NCBI GenBank assembly: GCA_947471745.1
Contig: CANJKZ010000952.1
Span: 824,001-888,000 of the forward strand
Length of the DNA: 64,000 nt
Direction of reading: 5' to 3'
Origin: Closterium sp. Naga37s-1
Taxonomy: Eukaryota; Streptophyta; Zygnematophyceae; Desmidiales; Closteriaceae
In this document: one piece after another, positions 1 through 10,245 of the stretch
Layout of the letters: each line of letters begins with the position of its first letter
Position numbering within the stretch: position 1 is the stretch's first letter
Program-made: the position numbers and the translations under genes
Notes under the pieces: generated by a model
What the model was told of the DNA's origin: nothing
The model's database searches: none
Seen by the model: only the letters and a program-made list of their open reading frames with translations

Positions 1-148
1 TCTGCAGGGTATCTTCTACGCCTGCTTCGACTACAGGGTTGACCATGGCGACTGAGACGGCTGCCGGCCTAACGACAACTTAGGTAATGAACGCAGAAGT
101 CGGCTATCTGAAGGTTCTAACGCGGGGCCGTCCACGCTCACCGCACCA
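1..148 (-). mobile_element. Copia-L leader and primer-binding site, partial
   Basis: This is the start of the internal region of a long-LTR copia element lying on the minus strand and running off the left edge. On the minus strand a primer-binding site reading TGGTGCGGTGAGCGTGG follows the LTR directly (positions 128-148). The same sequence follows the LTR at 26268. No coding sequence is recognisable before the window edge. Confidence 0.7.
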
Positions 149-981
149 TGCGGAGATTCACCTAACAACGGGAGTGGACTACGGTGGAGGGCACGGAGTT
201 GTGCGAGTGATCGTAGCTTTGCACTAGCGTTCTTACTTCTTTGTGTGTTCACAGAGAAGTTTGGCAAGAGTTTCCACTAAGAAAGTTGAAAGAACAATCT
301 GCATTAAAAAGTTGATAGTACAATTGAGTCATGCAGAACAAAAGGACTAGAATGGCATGCAACACCTAGCAAGGGCGAAATTTGCCAGCGCAGCAGAAGA
401 GCGGCTTGCCAATGCTGCAGCAGAGTTGTCTGCCAGCGTTGCACTGCGCGCGGTCTACCAGCACTGCAGTCGCAGGTGACTATCTGCAGTCACAGGTTGT
501 CTATCCGCGCAGATGTGCGCACCTACCAGGTGCAGGTTGGTGGTTTCACCGTCAGGCACATTGCGCAGGTGCCAGGTAGAAAACGTGTCGTCGGTTTTGC
601 CAGGTGCGCACCGTCGACCACGTGATGTCGTTCCGCAGGTAGAACTTCGCCAAAACCTCATGGGCAAAAGTTCGCACGCCTCCGCAGAGTTTCGCACACC
701 TATGCGAATTCGGTCGATCAGCTCGACATCGCTCGGTCGAACAACGTTCGCCGAGCAGAGCTCCTCGACCCGAACTCTTCGACCAGAGTTCTTCGACCAG
801 AGCTCGTCGACCAGAGCTCGTCGCGCAGAGCTCGTCGACCAGATTCCGTCGAGCAGAGCCTACTCGACCGGAACTTCCGTCAAACTGCAAAAGCCCACTT
901 CTTTGACCAATCCGTCGAAAACTTCCCGTCGACGGCGAGATCGGCTGCGCCCAAGCGAGGGCGGGACCTTTCTCTTCGACA
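149..981 (-). repeat. Copia-L LTR (833 bp, element's 5' LTR)
   Basis: The inner end, read on the minus strand, is ...ATCTCCGCA and is shared with the LTR ends at 26267, 53269 and 58511. The outer end, TGTCGAAG..., is a diverged match to the start of the LTRs at 25338 and 51948, including the shared GCGAGG-rich stretch about 30 bp inside. The middle is rich in TCGACCAGAGCTCGTCGACC-type repeats. The sequence right of it (from 982) is gypsy coding sequence, so this element inserted into an older gypsy copy. The expected target duplication would be CCAAC at 982-986, but the other end is outside the window. Confidence 0.75.
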
Positions 982-1206
982 CCAACTACCGCCATCGCCA
1001 TCTGTTATTGCATAGGATGAACCAGAGTATGAGGTGGAACGTGTTCTCGCGCACCGACGCCGACGGCATGGCACGTCGAGTTATTGATTCGTTGGAAGGG
1101 TTATGGTTCTCAGTTGGGTAACAGAAGCCGATATGGGCGACGCACGCCGTGCTCTCAAGGATTAAGCAAGGTGTTTCTCATTCCACTCAGCTTTGAAGGG
1201 GGGACG
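982..1206 (+). pseudogene. Ty3/gypsy chromodomain remnant and polypurine tract
   Basis: This aligns by eye with the end of the gypsy polyprotein at 57640-57884. It shares a proline run, then DEPEYEVERVLAHR, then RWKGYG and TEADMGDARRAL, which are the pieces of a C-terminal chromodomain. Frames shift between these blocks and stops interrupt them, so it is dead. The purine run GAAGGGGGGAC just before 1207 is the polypurine tract. The upstream part of the element is cut off by the Copia-L insertion. Confidence 0.75.
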
Positions 1207-1382
1207 TGTGAGAGTACGTCGTTCGTTCCGTCCTATTTTCTCTTATTTGTATTTTCTATTCTGGCTTCTGCACTAGCTTTCCTCGTTTACATTACTATTT
1301 CGAATTCTGGTTATATGCGCCGAATATGATTGCGTGCACCGCTTTCCAGAATTAGCTCGCACTATCTTGCTTGACCTTGCGT
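1207..1382 (+). repeat. Truncated Ty3/gypsy 3' LTR
   Basis: The LTR begins TGTGAGAGTACG directly after the polypurine tract, as does the gypsy LTR at 57885. After about 15 bp the two diverge, so it is a related but distinct family. It is cut at 1382 by the LTR of copia element A. The remainder was not recognised beyond 10245. Confidence 0.6.
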
Positions 1383-1509
1383 TGTCAAACTTATACTCTA
1401 CAGTTTGTTTAGGCTGTAGTGGGGTAGTTACTATGGGGTACAGCAAGTTTAGGTTTTCCTACTTGTACCCACCCCTTTCCTAGTGCATTCACTCTTGTTC
1501 ATTCTGACA
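1383..1509 (+). repeat. Copia-S element A, 5' LTR (127 bp)
   Basis: The LTR runs TGTCAAAC...TTCTGACA and contains the shared core GTAGTGGGGTAG...ATGGGGTACA seen in all Copia-S LTRs here. A primer-binding site TGGTATTACGAGCCTAGG follows directly at 1510-1527. It resembles the complement of the plant initiator tRNA-Met 3' end. No matching 3' LTR for A is present. Confidence 0.85.
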
Positions 1510-2145
1510 TGGTATTACGAGCCTAGGTTAGGCACCTAGGACCGCTTAGTACTAAGGGCCCACCGTTCCGCTAGAAGCGCCCTCGTGCGCCCTACCTTCC
1601 TCGCGCCCTCGTGCGCCTCTCTCTGCTAGTGCGCCCTCGCGCGCCCTCCCTCTCACGCTGCCCGCGCGCAGCCCGCTAGCCGCCCGCGCGCGGCCCGTTT
1701 CTCGTGCGCGCAGCCCGCTAGCCGCCCGCGCGACCAGCACCGCCCACGCGCAGCCCGCGACGGCCTCGTGCGGCCCCGCGCGCAGCCCGCGCGCCGCAGC
1801 TGCTCGCGCGCCGGCCGCTGCAGCCCGCGCGTAGCTCGCTGCCCGCGCGCAGCTGCAGCCCGCGCGCAGCCGCAGCCCGCGCGCAGCCGCAGCCCGCGCG
1901 CAACCGCAGCCTGCGCGCAACCGCAGCCTGCGCGCAGGCCCGCCGTCGCGCCGCCCTGCCTGTCCGAGCCGCGCCGCGCCGCCCTGTCCGAGCCGCGCCG
2001 CGCCGCCCTTCCCGAGCCGCGCCGCGCCGCCCTGCCCGAACCGTGCCGCGCCGCCCAGTCCGAGCCGCGGTGCCCTACTGCTACTGCTGTTCCTGTTGCT
2101 CCTACTGTTCCTACTGCTACTGCTGCTGCTCCTATTGCTGCCCCT
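1510..2145 (+). other. Element A 5' leader, GC-rich repeats
   Basis: This untranslated leader lies between the primer-binding site and the Gag start. It is extremely GC-rich and made of short tandem units such as GCGCGCAGCCGCAGCCC (about 1780-1930) and GAGCCGCGCCGCGCCGCCC (about 1965-2060), followed by a CTGCTACTG run. The open frames through it on both strands are low-complexity Arg/Ala peptides and are not genes. Confidence 0.7.
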
Positions 2146-5100
2146 ATGGCCAGTCCCACTGTTCTCTCTTTCGATGCTGAGGGCCGTCCGATTCAGTTTG
2201 ATACTTGGCTCGACGACCTGCACTTGTTCCTACAGATCACTGCTAAGGATGATATCTCGCTGTATGATCACGCGTCCGGAACCGCTCTAGCACCTGCTAA
2301 GACTGCTGACAGTACTGCTCGTTCCCAGTGGCAGACTCGTGACGCTCACGCTCGCCTAGCCATTCGCAGCCACCTGCCGTTAGATGAGCGCGCGCATTTC
2401 GGCCAGCACAAGACTGCTAAGGCACTGTACGATGCGGTAGTCGCGCGCTACTCCTCACCTGCCTCTGCTACAATCGGCCGTCTCTCGCTGCCCTATCTTT
2501 TCCCCGATCTGTCTGCCTTTCCCACCATTGCTGACCTCATCACCCACCTCCGCACTAGTGACACTCACTACCGTGCCACCCTTCCTGCTGAGTTTCTCGC
2601 CAAGAACCCCCCACCGATGTACCTCACTCTCTACCACCTCGTCACCCATCTCCCTGACTCTCTTCGCGCAGTCAGGGACCACTTTCTCGCCCTCTGCCCC
2701 ACCGAGCTCACCGTTGACCTGCTCGAGAAGCACCTGCTTGCAGCTGAGGCTAGCATAGTCGAAGTAGGTGCCTCTCGCGGCGACCCCCGCACGCCCTTCT
2801 TTGAAGGGTGTTCCCCTGTTCCCCTTCTCCCCTCAGTCGCCTCTGCTGCTGCCGTCGACTACCTTGGAGCTGAGGAAGTCGGGGCTGCGTCTGCTTCTAG
2901 TGGGAGGCGCAAGGGCGGCCGGGGCAAGGGGGGCAAGGGTGGTGGGGGTGACGGCGGGGGAGGCGGTGGTGGTGGCGGTGGCGGCGGTGGGGGCGGTGGC
3001 GGTGGTGGGGGTGGTGGCAGGGCTGGGGGAGTCAGTGGCGGCGGCGGGGGTGGTGGCGGCAGTGCTGGTGGAGGTGGCCGGGGTCGAGGCAGTGGTGGTG
3101 GCGGCAGTGGGCGTGGTGGCGGCGGCTGGGGTGGTGGTCGGGGTGGACCGGCGCAACGTGGAGGTTCGGGTGGTGTCCAGCGCCAGCAGCAGCGTCTCGG
3201 AGAGACCCCGTCGCCCCAGCAGCTTCGTGAGTGGTACTCTCAGCATGGGGGGTCTGGGGGTGGAGGTACCTGCCCGTATGTCATCCGCACAGGTGACCGC
3301 GCTGGTCAGACGTGTGGGAGGCCCCACACGCAGCAGCGCTGCTTCTCCCATCTTGACGACGCCTAGCGTGCACAGTTCCCTGACGCCTCCGAGCTGCCCC
3401 GCTGGGCTGATCTGCTTAAAAAGAACATTGATATCTTTGCTCTTGACTTTGATGTTATCCTTGGTGCCATGTATGCATTGACTATTAGTGTTGAGGGTGA
3501 CTGTTACCTGTGTGTCCCGCCCGACCCGGGCATTGAGACCAGTGAGGCTGCCGCTCTAGGTGCTAGTGCGTCTGCTGCCCCAGGTCCTAGTGAGGATGCT
3601 AATCTAGGTGCTGGTGAGTCTGCTGCTTCAGGTGCTCGTGAGTCTGCGCCTTCAGGTACTGCGTCTACTGAGGCACTGCACACCTTCACACTGGACTCAG
3701 GTGCTTCCCGCTGTTTCTTTCGCGACCGCACTGCCCTAGCGCAGCTCCCTAGGCCTGTTGCTGTCTCCCTGGCTGACCCCTCCGGGGGTCCGGTCCTTGC
3801 GACCTCCACCACTGCCCTCCCTTGTCCTGCTGTCCCGTCCGGCACACTGTCGGGTCTTTACCTCCCCTCGTTCTCTACGAACTTGGTGGCGGGTTCCGCG
3901 CTCCAGGACGCGGGTGTTCACCAGTTCACCCCTGCCTATGAGCGTGTGACACACTGCACGTGTGCTCAGACGGGTCGTCACCTGGCTACCTTCACTCGGC
4001 AGCCGGGGTCGGACCTGTACATACTGACCACTGAGTCCCCTCAGGTAGCTGCGTCTGCGTCTGCGTCAGGTCAGTTGTCCGCCCCCTGTTCGTGTCGCAC
4101 CTTGTCGCACCGGACGGTCCTCTGGCACCACCGCCTCGGTCACCCTTCGATGCAGCGCCTTCGTGGCATGCACTCCCGTTACCTTGTCTCTGGTCTCCCC
4201 GGGTCACTGCCTCCCCTGCCACCGTCCCCTGCCCCTCCCTGCCTTCCCTGTGTCGAGGGGCGGCAGCGTGCCGCCCCTCACTCCTCTGAGTTCCCCCCAA
4301 CGGAGGCTCCTCTGCAGACCCTTCACATGGACGTGTGGGGCCCAGCACGCGTCCGTGGACAGGGCGGAGAGCGCTACTTCCTGCTGGTAGTTGACGACTA
4401 CACGCGTTACACCACGGTCTTCCCCTTGCGCACCAAGGGAGAGGTCCCTGATGTCTTGATCCCTTGGATCCGCGCTACCCGTCTCAAGCTGGAGAGGCGC
4501 TTTCGCACGGACCTTCCCGTCCTGCGACTGCACTCTGACAGAGGTGGTGAGTTTTCCTCCGACCTCTTGAGAGCCTTCTGTCAGGGGGAGGGCATTGAGC
4601 AGACCTTCACGCTTCCAGCCTCTCCGCAGCAAAATGGGGTTGCTGAGCGCCGCATTGGCTTGGTCATGGAGGTCGCTCGTACCTCCTTGATCCATGCGGC
4701 TGCCCCCCATTTTCTGTGGCCGTTTGCAGTCCGGTACGCCACGCATCAGCTCAACCTCTGGCCCCGTGTCTCCGTTCCGGAGACCTCGCCGACACTGCGT
4801 TGGACGGGAGAGGTTGGCGATGTGTCTGTGTTCCGGGTCTGGGGATCTCGTGCCTTCGTCTGCGATACGTCCGCGGACAAGCTCTCCTCCCGCGCCGTTC
4901 CCTGTGTCTTCCTTGGCTTTGTCCCTGACGCGCCTGGCTGGCAGTTTTACCACCCCACCTCGCGCCGTGTCTTCCCCTCTCAGGACGAGACGTTTGACGA
5001 GTCGGTCCCCTTTTACCGTCTCTTCCCCTACCGCACTGCCCCGCTCCCCCCTCCGCCGCTCTTCCTCACGCCAGGTGCTGCTTCGGTAGACCCCCTACCT

Positions 5101-7164
5101 CCGCAGGGTCCTGCTCCCTCAGGTGTTTCCCAGGTAGACCCGGTTGAGCCTGTCGAGGTAGCTGTCGACTCCGGTCCTGCACGAGGTACTGAGCCTGAGA
5201 GTGCTGAGCCTGGAGGTGCTGAGCTTGGGGGTGCTGTGACTGGGGGTGCTGAGACTGGGGGTACTGAGCCTGTGGGTGCTGAGCCTGGGGGTGCTGAGAC
5301 TGGGGGTGCTGAGCCTGGGGGTGCTGTGACTGGGGGTGCTGAGCCTGGAGGTCCTGAGCCTGGGGGTACTGCGCCTGGGGGCGCTCCCTCGTCCCAGCAG
5401 CTGCGTGAGTGGTACTCTCGGCACTGTCGCCGCCGATGTGGTGCTGTGGGAGCTGGGGGTGCTACTGGAGCTGGAGCTGAGGGCGCTGGAGCTACTGGTG
5501 CTGGTGTGGCTACCGACCCTGGGGTTGGCGCTGGAGTTGCTGGAACCACTGGTCCTGGAGGTGCTCGTACTGGCGGTACTGGAGCTGCTGGGACTGGAGG
5601 TGCTACTGGAGCTGCTGGAGGTGCTAGTGCTACTGGAGCGGGAGCTTCTGGGGGTGCTACTGGTGCTCGAGCTAGTGGTGCTGCAGGGACTGGAGCTGGA
5701 GGCGCTGACGCTCGTCCTACTGGAGGTACTGGAGCTGACGGTGCTGCTGGAGCTTGTCCTCCTGGGGGTACTGGAGTTGGCGCTACTGGAGCTGCTGGTG
5801 GTGCTGCAGGAGTTGGAGCTGCCGCTGGGGGTACTAGTGCTGTCTCTGCTGGTTCTGGGGGCTCTACGCGGCCGCGGCCGTACTTCGTTCCGCTCCTTCA
5901 GCAGGTTCTTGGTCTCCCGCCTGCTACAGGTCCTGCTCCCTCTTTACAGTGTCCTTTGCCTGTCCAGTCGCAGTCACAGTTACAGCTTGCCTCACCACTC
6001 CCTGGTCCTTCTCCCTACACTGGTCCGACCGGAGGTCTTACGGAGCGTCGTGAGCCTGAGTCTCGTCCTGTGTCGCCTGAGTCTCGTCCTGCGTCGCCTG
6101 TTCGTGCTGCTCGCACTGGTCGTCGTGTTCCGCGTCAGCGTCCTCCTGCTGTCCCAGGCACGCACCAGATGGCGCTTCGTCCTTCCACTGCTCCATAGCG
6201 TGTCCCTCTGCCGTCTCCTCCTGCGTCCTCTCTTCCTGCCCTTGCTGACCCGGAGTCTGACTCCCTTCGTGCTGCTAGTCCTACTGTCACGCGTCTCCTG
6301 GCCACTGTTGTCACTGACCCTTCCTTTGAGTCCACTGCTGCGTCTGCTCTAGTTGCTGAGCTTGTTGACTTTGCTGCCGCCTGTTGTCTAGACTATGCTG
6401 CTAGCCTTGTTGCTGAGTCTGTGTCTGAGTCTGTCTGTCCTCCGTCCGTCGGGGGTGAGTGTGCTCTTGGCACGGACGTCCTTGAGGACAGACAGGAGGA
6501 GTTTGAGTGCTTTGCCGCTGCTTTACCTCATCTCGTGTCCATGCTGCTTGCCCCTGAGGGAGACCCGGATGCACCAGACATCCCGACCCCGCGCTCTTAC
6601 GCAGAGGCGATAGAGGGTCCCTACTCCTCTAAGTGGCAGACAGCCATGGACGCAGAGATGGCTTCCTGGAAGTCCACAGGCACCTACGTCGACGAGGTTC
6701 CTTCGCCTGGGGCGAACATTGTCAGTGGCATGTGGATTTTCAGGGTGAAGCGGCCGCCGGGTTCTCCGCCTGTCTTCAAGGCGCGTTACGTTGCACGAGG
6801 CTTCAGTCAGCGTGAGGGAGTTGACTTCTTCCAGACCTTCTCCCCTACCCCGAAGATGACCACTCTTCGGGTTCTGCTGCACGTCGCCGCTCAGCGTGAC
6901 TACGAGCTCCACTCTCTTGACTTCAGCACTGCTTTCCTACAGGGCAGCCTGCACGAGGAGATCTGGTTGCGCCGCCCACCTGGCTTCACTGGGTCGTTTC
7001 CTCCTGGCACCCAGTGGAGCCTCCGGCGGCCAGTCTACGGTCTCCGCCAGGCACCCCGTGAGTGGCACGACACACTGAGGACTACTCTTGCTGCTCTTGG
7101 GTTTGCTCCTTCTACTGCTGACCCGTCGCTGTTTCTACGCACCGACACCACTCTGCCTCCGTTC
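2146..7164 (+). pseudogene. Copia-S element A Gag-Pol polyprotein, two stops and 3' truncation
   Basis: One reading frame covers the whole stretch. It is broken by TAG at 3364-3366 (a Trp codon in element H) and TAG at 6196-6198 (a Gln codon in element C). Order of domains: Gag N-terminal UBN2-like region from ATG 2146 (FDAEGRPIQFDTWLDDLHLF); Gly-rich run (about 2940-3150); QQLREWY motif; C-x13-C-x3-H-x4-C motif (about 3270-3345); aspartic protease LDSGAS (about 3690); integrase zinc finger (HHRLGHP...CLPC) and D,D,E core (DVWGP, VVDDYTRY, HSDRGGEF); a long linker of GGAEPGG-type pentapeptides; and the start of the reverse transcriptase. It ends just before the YVDD motif, where the LTR of element B begins. 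Confidence 0.9.
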
Positions 7165-7293
7165 TGTCAAATGTTATATCTGCTACAGTTGGTTAGGCTG
7201 TAGTGGGGTAGTTACTATGGGGTACAGTAAGTTAGGGTTTCCTACTTGTACCCAACTCGTTTCTAGTTTATTCACTCTTGTTCATTTCTGACA
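7165..7293 (+). repeat. Copia-S element B, 5' LTR (129 bp)
   Basis: The LTR runs TGTCAAATG...TTCTGACA. It abuts the broken reverse transcriptase of A without a gap and is followed by the primer-binding site TGGTATTACGAGCCTAGG at 7294. It is close to the LTR of A (1383-1509), including GTAGTTACTATGGGGTACAG. It differs clearly from the LTR at 10109-10245, so A/B may be a recombined composite. Confidence 0.85.
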
Positions 7294-7954
7294 TGGTATT
7301 ACGAGCCTAGGTTAGGAACCTAGGACCAATTAGTCCTAAGGGCCCGCCTTTCCGCTAGCGCCCTCGAGCGCCTTATCACTTTAGCGCCCTCGAGCGCCTC
7401 ACTGCCAGTGCGCCCTCGCGCGCCTCTCTTTCTCTCGCTGCCCGTGCGCAGCCCGCTAGCCGCCCGCGCGCGGCCCGTTTTTTCTAGCGCGCGCAGCCCA
7501 CTAGCAGCCCGTGCGCGGCCCGAGTCGCGCGCGCGTCGACCGTTAGCCGCCCGCGCGACCAGCGCCGCCCACGAGCAGCCTCGTTAGCCGCCCGTCGACC
7601 AGCCCTGCTGGCCGCGCAGTGCGCTGCAGCCCCGCCCGCCTTAGTAGGCCGCCGCCACGCCTTAGTAGGCCGCCGCCCGCGCGCGTCTGCAGCCCACGCG
7701 CAGCCACGGCCCGTACGCGACAGCGGCCCACGCGCAGGCCCACCGTCGCGCCGCCCTGCCCGTCCGAGCCGCGCCGCGTAGCCTAGTCCGAGCCGCGCCG
7801 CGATGCCCTGCCCGAGCCGCGCCGCGCTGCCCTGCCCGAACCGAGCCGCGCCGCCCTGTCCTAGCCGCGCTGCCCTCCTGTTACTGCTGTTCCTGCTGTT
7901 ACTACTGCTACTGCTACTGCTGTTCTTGCTGTTCCTACTGCTACTGCTGCCACT
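7294..7954 (+). other. Element B 5' leader
   Basis: This is a GC-rich leader organised like that of A: CGCGCAGCCCGCTAGCCGCC-type units, then GAGCCGCGCCGCG units, then a CTGCTACTG run directly before the Gag start. No gene is seen on either strand. Confidence 0.65.
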
Positions 7955-9872
7955 ATGGCTACACCCACAGTTCTCTCTTTCGATGCTGAGGGCCGTCCGC
8001 TCCAGTTTGATGCTTGGCTCGACGATCTGCACCTGTTCCTCGAGATCACCGCTAAGGACGATGTCTCGCTGTATGACCACGCGTCCGGAACCGCTCTAGC
8101 ACCTGCTGCCACTGCTGACAGTACAGCTCGCTCCCAGTGGCAGACTCGTGACGCCCACGCTCGCCTAGCCATTCGCAGTCACCTGCCATTAGATGAGCGC
8201 GCACACTTTGGCCAGCACAAGACTGCTAAGGCACTGTACGATGCGGTAGTCGCCCGCTACTCCTCGCCTGCCTCTGCTACGTTAGGCCGTCTCTCGCTGC
8301 CCTATCTCTTCCCCGATCTCGCCGCCTTTCCCACAGTCGCTGACCTCATTACACACCTCCGCACTAGTGACACTCGCTACCGCGCCGCCCTTCCTGCTTG
8401 TCGACGAGGTTCCTCCGCCTGGGGGGAACATCGTCAGTGGCATGTGGATTTTCAGGGTGAAGCGACCGCCGGGTTCTCCGCCTGTCTTCAAGGCGCGTTA
8501 CGTTGCACGAGGCTTCAGTCAGCGTGAGGGAGTTGACTTCTTCCATACCTTCTCCCCTACCCCGAAGATGACCACTCTTCGGGTTCTGCTGCACGTCGCC
8601 GCTCAGCGTGACTACGAGCTCCACTCTCTTGACTTCAGCACTGCTTTCCTACAGGGCAGCCTGCACGAGGAGATCTGGCTGCGCCGCCCACCTGGCTTCA
8701 CTGGGTCGTTTCCTACTGGCACCCAGTGGAGCCTCCGGCGGCCAGTCTACGGTCTCCGCCAGGCACCCCGTGAGTGGCACGACACACTGAGGACTACTCT
8801 TGCTGCTCTTGGGTTTGCTCCTTCTACTGCTGACCCGTCGATGTTTCTACGCACCGACACCACTCTGCCTCAGTTCTACGTTCTTTTGTACGTAGACGAC
8901 TTGGTCTTTGCTACTGCTGACACTGAGGCACTCGCCCACGTGAAGTCGGAGTTGCAGAAGAGACACACATGCACAGACCTGGGTGAGCTGACAAGCTATC
9001 TTGGCTTGCGGATCACCCGGGACAGAGCACAGCGCACCATTACCCTGACTCAGTCACACATGGTGCAGCAGGTCCTTCAGCGCTTCCGCTTCACGTACTC
9101 CTCGCCTCAGTCCACTCCTCTGCCTACCGGTCACTCGCTCTCAGCTCCACCTTCGGACGAGTCCGTAGAGCCGAGTGGCCCGTACCCAGAGCTTGTGGGC
9201 TGCCTCATGTACCTGATGACCTGCACTCGACCTGACCTTGCATACCCTCTTAGCATCCTAGCACGCTATGTAGCTCCTGGCCGTCACCGGAAGGAGCACA
9301 TGGATGCCGCTAAGAGGGTGTTGCGCTACTTGTGCAGTACGTCGCGCATGGGGCTTGTGCTTGGAGGACGGGCTCGAGTTGTCCTCACTGGTCACGCTGA
9401 CGCTTCTTGGGCTGACGACTTGACTACGCAGCGGTCGTCACAGGGTTACACCTTCAGCCTTGGCTCCGGCTCTGTTTCTTGGCGGTCTACCCGCTCGTCT
9501 TCTGTTCTCAGCTCCAGTTGTGAGGCTGAGATCTACGCAGGGGCCATGGCTGCACGGGAGTTACGCTGGCTCACCTACCTGCTGACTGACCTTGGAGAGC
9601 CGCCTCGTTCTCCTCCAGTGCTGTACGTCGACAACAAGGCCATGATTGCCTTGTGTCAGGAGCACAGACTGGAGCACAGAACAAAGCACATCGCTCTGCG
9701 CTACTTCCTTGCTCGAGAGTTGCAGCAGCGTGGTCAGCTTCGTCTTGCTTACGTGGCCACTCGGGCCAACACTGCTGATGTGTTCACCAAGGCGCTTCAG
9801 CCTTGTGATCATCAGCGTTTCTGTACTGTTCTAGGCCTTGTGCTTACTGTGCCTCACTTGCTTACTTCTTGA
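7955..9872 (+). pseudogene. Copia-S element B, Gag fragment fused out of frame to RT-RNase H
   Basis: ATG 7955 starts a Gag N-terminal region (FDAEGRPLQFDAWLDDLHLF) that runs to about 8398. There the sequence jumps directly into the reverse transcriptase (DEVPPPGGNIVSGMWIF). About 4 kb is missing: the rest of Gag, protease, integrase and linker. The two parts are in different frames, so no fusion protein is made from a single frame. The RT (YVDDLVF intact, about 8885-8905) and RNase H (GHADASWADD, SSCEAEIYAG, YVDNKAM) run without a stop to 9872. B is a deletion derivative that could move only with enzymes supplied by another copy. Confidence 0.9.
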
Positions 9873-10108
9873 CTCTGCTTGTACTGTGATCTCTATATAT
9901 ATATACCTGCATGCTTACACTTGCTAGGTTGTGATCACTGTACCTCTTGTTATATTATCAAACTGCATGTGAACTGGTCTTGTGACCGCTTGCTTGTGCT
10001 CGGAATTTGTGTGGTTTCCTTGAGATCCACCCTGAGCTTGTTTTGCTTTGCTTTGCTTTGACTGGTCTTGTGACCATCTGCTTGTCTCCCACTTCGCCTA
10101 TGGGGGTG
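9873..10108 (+). other. Element B 3' untranslated region and polypurine hairpin
   Basis: This non-coding tail is shared with the other Copia-S copies (ACTGGTCTTGTGACC, then CCCACTTCGCCTATGGGGGTG). The polypurine tract ATGGGGGTG ends directly before the LTR at 10109. CCCA...TGGG around it forms an inverted repeat. Confidence 0.75.
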
Positions 10109-10245
10109 TGTCAAACATCATACATGTTTATATTGTGTAGGCTATAGTGGGTTTAGCCTTAGAGAGTACAACATTGCTAGGGTTTCCTATTTGTATCACC
10201 CTGTGGCCTAGTTCATTCATCCTCGTTCACTTCTAGATTCTAACA
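10109..10245 (+). repeat. Copia-S element B, 3' LTR (137 bp)
   Basis: The LTR runs TGTCAAACATC...TTCTAACA, preceded by the polypurine tract. It differs strongly from the 5' LTR at 7165 and from that of A at 1383. The flanking five bases (TATTA) do not match the left flank of A (TGCGT) or B (CGTTC). No target duplication is therefore visible and the two ends probably come from different insertions. Confidence 0.8.

Noticed and set aside
513..1121. 202-codon plus frame and overlapping minus frames near the left edge
   Set aside because: They run through the Copia-L LTR with its TCGACCAGAGC repeats and into the gypsy remnant in a frame that does not match the chromodomain.
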